This document shows, piece after piece, positions 34,018-44,322 of a stretch of 64,000 bases of DNA. How positions within the stretch are numbered: the first letter of the stretch is position 1; each line of letters opens with the position of its first letter. The translations under genes and the position numbers were made by a program. Below the pieces are notes generated by a model. The model had not been told where the DNA came from and searched no databases. It saw only the letters and a program-made list of their open reading frames with translations. Location of the stretch: NCBI GenBank assembly GCA_918026815.1, contig CAKJVC010000114.1:107708-171707 (forward strand). The letters are read 5' to 3'. Origin of the DNA: Chalara sp. BL73. Lineage: Eukaryota; Ascomycota; Leotiomycetes; Helotiales.

Positions 34018-37000
34018 ATGGATTCGTCGACGCCGCCGTCGCTCTCGATTCTTAGGACAGGGTTAACACTTGTCGAGCCGTGCTCGAGTGGGTTAGACGG
34101 CCCGGCTGCGTCGCCTTCTTAGCGCTGGGTGAAGTATACTAGCTCTTTTTTGTCGGCGATTCCACACCCGGTGCTACTATACAAGGATGTCCCCAATGCT
34201 AACTATGCGCCAGCGTCGTGTTTGTCCACGGCTTAAACGGCAACCCTCGGCACACCTGGGAGTCTAAGGACCAGGTAGACTCTTTTTTAACTCGGCTGCC
34301 GTGGTGGCTTCAAGGGCTATCTGGTACTAAGGCCGTCCCTGCTCCGGAGAGTGATCTACAAGAAAGTCAGACCGTTGCAGGAGACTTCTGGCTAGGCGAT
34401 CGACTCGTCCGCGAAGTACCGCAGGCGAGGGTGTGGACTTACGGCTACAACGCGGGGGTAGCGAGCTTTTTCACGGGTGCTAGTAAGAACAGCATTACTC
34501 ATCATGGACAAGACTTGATGGTCAAGCTAGAACGGGGCTTTCAGAATAAGGTCGGTGCTTCTTTAAAGCGGCCTGTGGACTATCGCTCATTTTACCCTAG
34601 GACCTGATCATATTCGTAGCTTACAGTCTTGGAGGGCTTGTCGTTAAATGGGTATGTCTATTGCGTTCATATTTGGTTTATTTCTAATTATCGACAGGCA
34701 ATGCGACGAATGCGTTCCGACCGAGTTACTAAGTATATGGAATGCCTCGGCCGTATCCATGCCGTCGTTTTTTGCGGCACTTCCTACCGAGGGTCATCCT
34801 GGGCCAAGCTGGCTTCCCAATTGGTAGCAGTAGCTATTATGGATGCCAACCCGAGGCTTTTGAGGAATCTTGAGGTCGATGCGGAGATCGTTAATCTCAT
34901 CCAAAGGGATTTCTTATTACTTGTCGACGAGTTTCCTATAACGGTTCACTCATTTCTCGAAGGACGTGCGATGACTGGGGTGAGAGGATTTAACTCGAAG
35001 GTTGAATCATTCTACCTCTCGAGAATAGTTTCTGGTATCTAACGCATATCATAGATTGTTGATGATTTCTCGGCCGAGGTTGGGTGTAAAAACGAAACCG
35101 TGGAAACCATCAACGGAAATCACTGTACGATGGTCAGAGGTGAAGGAGCGGACGAAATCTGTGCCGTTATACGGGTCTTAGTACAGGATTCGCTACTACG
35201 AGCATCAAAAGAACCACAACATACCTTAGGTACGTGTGGGTGACATTTACTAAAGCTAGTGATAAAGAGCTAATTCTAAGAATGAAGAAGATTCTTCTAC
35301 GGCGGACAGTTCCTTTGATCTGGAATATGACAGGCAGGTTCAGGTTATCACGGAGAAATGTAGCTATCCTCTACACGAGCCTGCATGATTATTCGCTGAT
35401 ATGCTTCCTAGGCATTCTTGGATTATTGGAGTTCTCCACAATGAACGATAGATATAGTGGAATCGAGACCGCCCACAGGAGCACATTTCATACTCACAAA
35501 AGCACTTTTGATTGGATTTTCGATCGCCGCGGCCCTGGCTTCGTTGATTGGTTGCAGAAAGGTGATGGAGTGTTCTGGATCAACGGTAAAGCCGGATCCG
35601 GAAAATCAACCCTTATGAAGTTTATTGCCGACGATGCGAGATTAAACTCCTACTTGAACGACAGCCAGACTGGCTTAAGACATGTCGTGCGTGTCGACTT
35701 CTACTTCTGGGTAGGCGGATCTTCCGACCAACGTGCCTTGAGCGGCTTTTTAAAAACGTTTCTATATCGCGTCTTAAGCTAGGCCGGGGATCTCATACCG
35801 GCTGTGTTTCCCGAGCAATGGGCGCACCTTCGCTCCGCTGTATCCGAGGGATTAAGCAAGCTTCAAGCCCTGGAGATGGAGAGAATGGCCAAAGAACTCC
35901 AAGAACTGAAGGAGATGAAGGACGCATTGGTCAATGAACTCCCAACGTCGAAAGAGAGAATGAAGATATCGGCTAATGAACTCCATGAGCGGAAGCAGGG
36001 GGTAGGGTATCGGGTTAAGCAAATCAAAAAGGAGATCATGGAAAGGAAGGCACTTGCTACACAAGTCCAAAAAGAGATTATGGAAAGGAAGACGCTCGTC
36101 GAACAAATCCAACTGGGATTCCGGGGAGGTGAGACACAGATACAGCAACTCCAAAAGGAGATCGAAGAAAGGAAGAAACTAGACGGACAAATCTATGGGG
36201 AGATTAGGGAAAGGGAGAAACTGATTGATAAATCCGAAAATGAGATTAAGGAAATGGAGAGACTACTCAAACAGGCCCAAGAGAGGATCGAGGAGAAGGA
36301 GAGATCGATCGGGCGGATCCAGAAGGAGATCCGGAAAAGGGACGGAGCCTGGATAGTAGAAACTGCTTACCAGAGAGCGAGTGGTAAAATAATCGACCAG
36401 CTTTCTAGTGACGAGCGGTGGACACAAGATGACCTACTCCAGCGATTCCACGATACCTTGGCGAAGCTCTTATCTTCATACACCCTGTTCCTCCTTGTTG
36501 ACGGGCTTGACGAGTACGAGGCCACAGAGGAAGAGATGGAGAATTTGGTGAATCTGCTGAAGAATGCTGGCAAAAATCCCAATTCGAGGATATGTGTCTC
36601 GACCCGGCCTTATGCAGTCTTCGAAACCCATTTCGGACGGGCAAAATACCCATCTCTTCGGCTCCAGGATCTTACATTTGGCGACATCCGGATGTTTGTC
36701 AAGGATGCCTTTGACCAGTCGTCGCTAATGGAGACAGCGCGCAATATAAACCCGAGCGACATGCCCGACTTTTATTCGATTATTGTGCGAAAGGCCGAAG
36801 GTGTTTTCCTTTGGGTTCGACTCGTGGTCAAAATGCTGCTCAGGGGCTTGAAGAATGGCGAGGAATTTTTGGAACTACAGAGGATGGTCGAAAGGCTCCC
36901 CGAAGATCTCGAACGGTTGTACAGGCACATGTTTGACAGCATCGAGACAAAGTACTGGGTTCGGTCGTCCAAAAAATTCTCCATCGTGAACGCCGCTCAA

Positions 37001-37852
37001 GAACCTCTGAGCGCGCTAGCTATTTGGTACTCTGGAGACTCCGATGCCAACCCGCTGGAGAGTCTACCCGAGAAAACAAAGGCAGCCAGATGTTACTGGG
37101 TGTACCTCCGGCTGATGAGCCAGTGCGCTGGGCTTTTGGAGCTCCGTCGATCGAACATGTTTAACAACCATGACAACGACGAGGAATCCGACGACGATGA
37201 TTGCGGTCCGAGGGACGGCCTGGTGGATGACGACTTGCTCCAGCCCCTCGATTTTTCGCTTCAGCAGCAGTATTACGTCGGATCAACCGTGCACTACATG
37301 CATCGGACAACTAAAGACTTCATCACCTCGGCGGAGGTGAAGGATTTGATCAGAAGTCGATTGGACAACGGCACGCAAGGAACTCCTTTTGACCCTCACA
37401 AATGGCTGGCCTTGCAAACCCTAGTCCAGCTGAGGCACTTTATGGCAACCAAACCATCCCTCGAGAACGAAGACCTGGACTTTGACTTTGGGAACAATGC
37501 CACTCTGCAATTCCACTCTGATCGCACCTTGCAGCAGATTTCCTACCTCAGAAATATGGTAGACATCTACGGCGCTAGATGCATGAACAAAGCGATAGCT
37601 GCTCGCCTGAAGGGTGTCTCGGAGGAGCTATGCAATTGTAGCCGGACAGAAGATCCAGAGGGCATGACAGAATCTGGGGCACGGCCTTCCAAGAGAAGTT
37701 CTCTACAAGGCCAAGGCTCTTCCGATTTTTATTGTTTAGAGCCGCCGCCGACAGAACGAACGCCCAACAACCTGTTCGACGAAGAGTTGCGATCTCTTCT
37801 TCAAGAAGAAGGAGTTAATTTTGGTCGTAAATTACCTTTGAGGCGTTATTGA
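34018..37852 (+). pseudogene. Fungal NLR: SesB-like hydrolase, NACHT with inserted coiled coil; one nonsense codon
   Basis: Exons: 34,018-34,091 (donor uncertain; one at 34,134 is an alternative), 34,214-34,550, 34,601-34,651, 34,698-35,000, 35,055-35,229, 35,288-35,359 and 35,412-37,852; about 1,150 codons. The N-terminal alpha/beta hydrolase domain has VVFVHGLNGNPRHTW, the nucleophile loop AYSLGGLVVK, and the NGNH segment. NACHT follows with Walker A GKAGSGKST (about 35,585), Walker B LFLLVDGLDEYE (about 36,485) and CVSTRPYAVF. Between the Walker motifs lies a charged coiled coil of 14-residue repeats, which relatives do not usually have. The C-terminus has a helical region but no WD40 or ankyrin repeats. 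A single in-frame TAG at 35,780-35,782 replaces an expected Gln (CAG), so this allele is probably null unless read through. Family role: non-self recognition and cell death. Confidence 0.75.
36029..36352 (+). repeat. 42-bp coding repeats: eight 14-residue coiled-coil units
   Basis: Consecutive in-frame units: KEIMERKALATQVQ, KEIMERKTLVEQIQ, LGFRGGETQIQQLQ, KEIEERKKLDGQIY, GEIREREKLIDKSE, NEIKEMERLLKQAQ, ERIEEKERSIGRIQ, then a partial KEIRKRDGAW. Each unit is exactly two heptads, so the register of a coiled coil is kept through all copies. Confidence 0.9.
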
Positions 37853-38334
37853 GAGCGGATGGATAGACAACAAAGTATTAAGCATCTATCCTGGGTGCCA
37901 AAATGAACTTGACTGAAGTCTATTTGTTTCCCCATACAAACTTTAGCGTGAATTTGCCGAGAAGGTCAAGTTTATTTAGCTAAGTCCATTTATTAAAGTT
38001 ACGCCAAGAAAAGCCGCTAAGCAGTCAAAAATCGAATATATAATACAATATATATATACAATATTATTTTAACTAATATTTTACTTATAACTTTATTATT
38101 TAAATAACAGTTTAAAGTTAGTATTAATATTGTTAAGTTTTAAAAGAAAAGAAAAAAAATGCACAAACTAAATACGCAAATTTTTCAAGTTTTAGCATAA
38201 AGTATATATAAAAAAACATAACTGTATATGTCACGTCGCATGCTCCCAAGCACACGTGACCTACATATACTAAACTGGGCTTGTGCGGTCAACGTTAAAT
38301 CTGCGTTTTTGTAACAGCCAGTGTAACAGCCAGG
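37853..38334. other. AT-rich spacer after the NLR
   Basis: No gene. It includes 38,228-38,262, a copy of the ATGTCACGTCGCATGCTC...CACGTGAC block that recurs at 38,523-38,556. Confidence 0.6.
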
Positions 38335-38522
38335 GCCGGTTAGAGACGGATATCATAACAGCTACAGCGGCCACAGGCATGCAGCTACAGCAGCTACAGG
38401 CATATAGTTATAGCAGACATAAGGCATACCGCTACAGCAGCCATAAAACATACCGCTACAGTAGCCACAAGCATACAGCTACAGCAGCTATAAAGCATAC
38501 TGCTACAGCAGCTACAAGCATA
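38335..38522. repeat. GCTACAGCAG-type minisatellite
   Basis: Imperfect tandem units around GCTACAGCAGCTACAGGCATA, of roughly 22-24 bp, lying between two copies of the CACGTGAC block. It is probably part of the adjoining LTR-like repeat. Confidence 0.75.
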
Positions 38523-38699
38523 CATGTCACGTCGCGTGCTCCCAAGCACACGTGACTCATATTAGGCGAGCTCCCCGAGCTCCTCGTGTATATATAGCCT
38601 GCTCTCCTCGAGCTCCCTTTTCTTTTTTTAAGCTATAGATTCTTGAATAGTACCACAGCTGCTTTTTGTATTTGTAGATTTACAACTCGTGCCGTGACA
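38523..38699 (-). repeat. LTR-like repeat, right copy (reverse)
   Basis: Read on the minus strand it starts TGTCACGGCACGAG at 38,699 and matches 33,102-33,270 in inverted orientation, including the TATATATACACGA box. Together the two copies bracket the NLR gene. Confidence 0.65.
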
Positions 38700-38715
38700 T
38701 TATTTATAGCTTTTT

Positions 38716-39304
38716 TAATTTAACAGCCTGGAAAAGCTTAATTGTTACGGTCCTATTGGCTGATCCAATATAGATAAAGATCTTGAAAAGAAAAAGAGAC
38801 AGCGAGGGAAAAAAGCTCAACTTATCGGGAGAGCCGTCAAGGAAAGCCCAGTTCTTTGGTACAGCTGAAAGTGCTAGCTGCAGTGAAGCGTGAAAATAAG
38901 AAGGTTGCAAAGGCAGAACAAGAAAAATTGGATAAGATAAAAGCGAAGAAGGATGCAAAGATTGCTAAGGCAGTAAAAGATGCTTTAAAGGAGCAGGAGA
39001 AAGAGTTGGAAAAGCTAAGGAAGGCGGAGCAGAAAAAGGTTACTGCCCAAGTGAAGGCAGAGAAGCGTACACAAGACGCTTTGGACAGGACCGCAGCAAG
39101 GAAGGCAGCTACAACAGCTAAACACGCTGCTAAAAACGCCAAACCTTCTCGCAAGGTAATATCAAAGGCAGGGCTTCGATTTTGTCCAATTTAAAGGCTC
39201 AGGGGGGTAGAATCGTGGAAGAGGACGACACTAAAGCTGTGGGGGTAGTACAGACATCCCGATCAGGAAGGCAGATTATTCTACTACAACGACTTAGAAA
39301 ATGA
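38716..39304 (+). pseudogene. Tail of a pogo/Fot1-type transposase
   Basis: A Lys/Ala-rich helical segment (VKRENKKVAKAEQEKLDKI onward, from about 38,885) is followed, with a break near 39,190, by GRIVEEDD and TSRSGRQIILLQRLRK ending in TGA at about 39,304. Basic tails ending in a [TR]SRSGR motif are typical of fungal DDE_1 transposases; the catalytic part is absent. The left edge abuts the LTR-like repeat, which may have cut it. The family call rests on the tail only. Confidence 0.45.
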
Positions 39305-39737
39305 AAAATCCTAGTTGGCCAACTTAATGCGCCTAGTCCAATTACTTCATATCTTTAATTTTAGACCAATTAATTGTGTGGTTATTTAATAATTAATTAT
39401 TTAACTTTGTAGTGGGCTGAAAATTGGGGGTTGCATTCACGCGGGGTGTGCATTGACCTTGGATCTCGGTTAGCCGCTCTTCGTGATGTGAGACAGGAGG
39501 AGGCTGAGCTCGTGCGTTGCGGGCTGAGTGCTCAGTGGCTTTCCGATGCACATCCATCCATTGGTTTATCACGATGCATCGCGTTGTCGACCTTAGCGTG
39601 ACTTGGGCACTGCCACGGTCTTGAGGTAATCTAAGTTCTACGGCCGTCTCAGTCATCAACCTGATGACATCTCAGGATTTTTAGACTCTTGCTGCATCAC
39701 CAGTCCTCCAGACTTTGGAACACGTCGGCTCAGATAA
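39305..39737. other. Intergenic
   Basis: No gene seen; an AT-rich patch near 39,350-39,405 contains repeated TTAATTA. Confidence 0.6.
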
Positions 39738-40360
39738 ATGGCACTGAAGCGACTATTGAAAGAGCTTCACGAGCTGGGATTGAATCCTCCGTCACTTTGC
39801 GCTGCAGGACCAATCGACGATGATCTGGTATTTCATGCTCGTGCTCACCCGACATATTCGTGCTTACTCTATATCAGTTCCATTGGGAGGGTGCTATCAT
39901 AGGGCCGGTACTTGTTAACGATCACGGACGTAAAACGCTAATCTCACTACGATCTAGGAAGGAACCCCATATGAAGGAGGTGTCTACTTTCTCACACTGG
40001 ACTTTCCAACGGACTATCCATTCAAGGCTCCCAAAGTGCGATTCAAAACAAAGATCTACCATTCAGGCGTTCGATCTGAGGGAGGCATGTGCGGTTGTGG
40101 GACCGTGTTCTGTGACTGGTCTCCAAGTTATACAGTGAAGTCAAGTATTATTATCGACCCCATCTTTGTGTTGAGATGGCAAAGGCTGATCAGCTTTGAC
40201 AGTATTGCTGAATCTTCTTGATCTTTTGCATGATCCGAGTGGCATTTGTACTGTCAATCAGGAGGTAGAGAATCAGCACAAACGCGATCCAGCTCTCTTC
40301 CAGAAGGCTGCAAAAGAATGGGCAAGGAAATATGCAATCGAGTGCTGCCCACATATGTGA
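39738..40360 (+). CDS. Ubiquitin-conjugating enzyme E2 variant (HPN replaced by HSG)
   Basis: Four exons: 39,738-39,827, 39,878-39,907, 39,958-40,144 and 40,203-40,360. The introns (49-58 bp) keep the frame and give a 154-residue protein, the usual E2 core length. Recognisable parts: [17 protein letters not shown] (helix 1), [47 protein letters not shown], then [18 protein letters not shown] and the C-terminal [15 protein letters not shown]. The conserved HPN reads HSG (40,060-40,068), so the Asn that stabilises the transition state is missing, and the active-site region is rich in Cys ([13 protein letters not shown], with the expected catalytic Cys at about 40,090). It is closest in pattern to UBE2D/Ubc4-like E2s. 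It may be an altered E2 or an inactive E2-like protein. Neighbours are an NLR and a HET gene. Confidence 0.8.
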
Positions 40361-40950
40361 AGACAGTGGAAAACAAAGGCCTAGAATTCGTATATTCAAT
40401 CAAGAAGCAGTTGAGGCGATATAGATCACAAGTCGAAACACTCTGCTTTACCTCGTGGCCTGTATGTGGGAAGTGCTTTAGTCCGTATGGATTTATGATG
40501 TACACATACTAGAAATACTGCCTGTAACATTACTAAATCCCTGCTATATGCTCTCTTGGCTCTCATTTTCCAGCTCCGTTTCGACCAGACGTCAATTGTA
40601 GGAAGAAGCGCTGGATAGAGCGGCTCTCTCCGTTCGTGCACAGCCTCACAGCCTTTTACTGCGGGGCTATGAAGCCCGCGTCCCGCGCGACGTGGCGTGC
40701 AGCTTGCGGCCTCAATACCTATCCCTCCTGCTCGTACAGTCTGGGGCGTTTTGACATATGCATCATGATGTACTTGCATCTCAGTATGCTTACCTGCGTT
40801 CGTCGAGCCTGCGGCTAAGGCACATCTGGTCTAAGTAAAGTTCAACTGCCCTTTCATCTCAAGCCTCGCACCAAGATCAGAACCATAAACCTACCATCTG
40901 CTTTGCATTCACTTGCTTGTCCGGCAGCATATTTACAATAGCCTCTCAAG
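40361..40950. other. Intergenic
   Basis: About 590 bp between the E2 variant and the HET gene, with no convincing gene; it should contain the HET promoter. Confidence 0.6.
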
Positions 40951-42638
40951 ATGCGTCTGATCAATACAAAGACCCTCGTTCTGGAGGAGTTCACAGGCGA
41001 GAACATTCCAAAATACGCGATCCTATCGCACTCCTGGTAGGCAACAAAATTATTCTGTGACACTCAGAGGCTCATTCCGCTAATCTTGTATACGCTGCAG
41101 GAGAGATGGCGAGGTCTCCTACCTGGATTGGCAGGGCATCAGAACCAGGAGTTCAAGGCTTGGCTACAGGAAGATCAAGTCCGCTTGTAGAATCGCAGAA
41201 CGCCAATCGGTCTCGCATGTCTGGGTAGACACCAACTGCATCAACAAGGAGAGCTCAGCTGAATTGAGCGAAGCCATCAACTCGATGTATAACTGGTACC
41301 AGCGAGCTGCAGTCTGCTTTGTTTTCCTGGATGACTTCACCTACCAGCGTGATTTTACAGGCATAAAGAACTGCCGCTGGTTCACGCGGGGTTGGACACT
41401 CCAGGAGCTATTGGCACCTAGCAATCTCGAATTCTTCGATTCCGAATGGAAGCATTTTGCAAATAAAAGCACTCTTGCTGGTCAGATCTCGACAATCACA
41501 GGAATTCAGCTGCAATATCTGCTACAACCTGAGGCTATCGGGCTTGCGTCGATTGCAAAGAAAATGTCCTGGGCCGCGAAGAGATCTACGACTCGGGAAG
41601 AAGATATGGCCTATTGCCTGATGGGCCTCTTCGACATCAACATGCCTTTGCTCTATGGAGAAGGCAGGAAAGCCTTTATCCGGCTTCAAGAAGAGATTTT
41701 GCGTCAAAGCAACGATCAGACGATATTTTGCTGGTCATGGCACGCTTCGGAAGATTCTGAGAAAGTGAAGAACTGGCACGGATGCTTAGCTCCAAATCCT
41801 GCCAACTTTCTCGATGGCGCTCATTATGCTCCAACGCGGCGAGCCAGTGGGTCTATTGGCATTGATTTTCAGATCACGAATGGCGGTCTGCGGATCGAGC
41901 TACCTCTTTTAAGCAGTGCTACGGGCAAACTGGCTCTGGCTGTACTAAATGTGAGCGATGCTCGAGATGAGCATCCACAAGTGGCACTATGTCTCGAAAA
42001 GATAGATGCTAGAGTATACGCTCGATCGAGTGCGTTAGGCTCAGTGATTGGAGTCCCAGAAACTTGGACTGGGCATGGCGAGGTTGTGTACCTAGTCCAT
42101 GAGCGTAATGCAGAGAGGCGATCTCGTTCTCTGTATATGAACTATCCGTACACTGACGTATGTAATGTCTTTCACTTATATCTATGGCGTCTCCATGGGT
42201 ACATGTAACATGGGACTAACGATGATTGTTTAGAGTTGGCTTCTTCCGGAACGTAGCATCCTTCCGGTATCCTCAAGTTCGATGCTGCCTCTCCATATTG
42301 AGTCGCATATCAAGGACGCACAAAATTACATGCCTATGTCTCCCTACGAGAACGACTATATCCGCCTACAGAACGATGGCCCTGAAACTGTCTGCTATGT
42401 CGCTAGCGGTAAGATCAAATGCCCACAGCACGAGATCAGATTGAATCTGAAGATTCAAATCTCCGCGGCTGGGAAGATACAGTGGAGTAACGACACCAGC
42501 TTTTCAGAAAGCAATGGATGGACATCCGAGACGACAGCAAAGCAAAACGTTTCTTTGCAATTCGCACCGATTATTAGAAATCGTGAACGACAGAAACTCG
42601 TATTGCCCATGTTTGTGTCGTTACCGAGAAATAGTTAG
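40951..42638 (+). CDS. HET-domain (heterokaryon incompatibility) protein
   Basis: Three exons: 40,951-41,036, 41,101-42,157 and 42,234-42,638; 515 residues, open throughout. The N-terminus MRLINTKTLVLEEF and KYAILSHSW is the classic start of HET domains. Family blocks follow: HVWVDTNCINKESSAELSEA, MYNWYQRAAVCFVFLDDF, RWFTRGWTLQELLAPSNLEF and the MAYCLMGLFDINMPLLYGEG segment. The layout matches the HET-only class common in ascomycetes, without NACHT or WD40 repeats. These proteins trigger cell death when incompatible strains fuse. The start codon directly precedes the canonical MRL(I/L)NT motif, which supports it. The last exon (about 135 residues) is not a domain I recognise. Confidence 0.9.
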
Positions 42639-43865
42639 CCCCGCCTTCTGATTCTCCTCAGATATCGGCTGATTCCAACTTGACACACTGGTGCCCGATC
42701 TAAACGTCATGTCTACCATATCTACTTCTTGATGTTAGAGCGTAAGTGTCAAACGGCGTGATAAAAGATAATTGTATCACAGAATAGGTTGTAGAATAGG
42801 GCATATAATATTGATTGTAGAGCTCATAGAATCGAGTACGCTTGAAACGGGCACGAATAGCGCGGCGCTAGAGCCTTGGCAATTGAGGAACCTTGTATTT
42901 AAGCGAGCCAATAGCTAAACAAAATGGGTTTAAATATCTCCAAGTTAGGAGGCATAAGACTAACGACCCAGATCAATACGGTAAGATGGAATTTTGCTAG
43001 ATTGGAGTATCAATCTCGTCATTCAGCACATCTTGTCTTTTGCTCTTTTCTTGTAAATACTTACTAAGATTTCTACGCCCTAAACTCTTCTACCATAGTA
43101 TTGTTGTTCTTGTACGAATCACAAAGTTCCTTCCTTTCGACTTCATGCTCTATGCAGTATCTCCTTTTTTTTTTTAAGCTTAGTTAGTGTCCTTAGATAT
43201 AGGCCAATTCTATGGGCCATCCTTTGCGACACCTCCTCCTATCACTCATGCTTGTCAAAATCCTCACAATCTCCAAACCAAAAACGCTATATGCTATGCT
43301 TCTTCACAAGGGTCAAAATATGACTATTATTGGCGCCTACACAAATCTCTGAGAGTGTTTTCATCTCCTCTATTCCCTATGCTCGATAAGACAACTGCAT
43401 AGATTTAAGTTGATCTATAAACGGCTCTTGTTTGTCCTCAGTATAAGCTTTGATAAAGTGAATTTCTTCTAGTATTGCTCCGAGACTAATAGATAAGATC
43501 TGCTAAGTGTCGTCCGAATAAGTCGCATAAGAAGAGTTCAATTTAGGATAGTGAGCACTGATTCTTCCTTAAGAATCCCTTTTCGCATCTAAGGGAAATC
43601 CGTATATTTTGCATCCAGAATCAACTTTAAGATTGATTGATAATACCGACCACGAAAACAATCCTTAGGCGGCATCTATAGACACATGCTCTGCCATCTT
43701 CAGTAGTTGTGAGACGGACAAACTAAGGAGCGAAAGAGCTTTCGATCTATAAGGGAATTAGCAAAATAAAATAATACAGCTAGAAGCAACAAACCTATGA
43801 GATGCTGGTTGCGAAGTTAGGAGAACGAATTGCGAACGCGATTGAGTTATAGCATGGGGTGTAAA
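42639..43865. other. Intergenic, no gene recognised
   Basis: About 1.2 kb, moderately AT-rich. Only short frames without family resemblance. It ends where the duplicated subtelomeric unit begins. Confidence 0.6.
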
Positions 43866-44322
43866 GAGAAAACTGAGGTGATCCGTGGTGGAGGAATGAA
43901 AAGAAAAGGAGAATGCGAGATATTTATACTCTTAGCTGCTGCGGCTTCCGTGCTCAGCCACTCTCAGCTCCAAGTATTCGAGGTTAGAGCTCCAACGGCC
44001 GCGACATAGCGACTGGGACCATGGCCATGCGAGCCTGGCCTCAATGGCACTACTGAGGTCGTCATCGCCGCCATCCGCCATCTGAGCCGCCTTAAAATTC
44101 GTGGTAGGGGGCGGGGGCGAGGGCGAGAATAGCACCAGGAGGTGGCACGGCGAGGGGCCGCATTACGGACTAGTGATAGTGGTAGTGCATTACGGACATG
44201 CCCAGTACGTCGACATGTGCTGCTATACAACCATAGTCACATGCTGTACCTAATCATCTATCATCCACTAGGCTTTGGACACATGTAATCCTTGGACGTG
44301 GTCCTTGCTTCTACTGTTGCTT
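43866..44322. other. GC-richer start of the subtelomeric unit, copy 1
   Basis: About 460 bp of normal composition. A minus-strand frame here differs between the two units because a G run (GGGGG versus GGGG) shifts it, so a coding role is doubtful. No family recognised. Confidence 0.5.

Noticed and set aside
34214..35420. Frameshifts in the 5' part of the NLR
   Set aside because: Every apparent frame change coincides with a short GT-AG intron that restores the frame and the expected family sequence.
43932..44230. Small minus-strand protein genes in the GC-richer part of the unit
   Set aside because: The frames change between the two copies with a one-base G-run difference and show no family motif.
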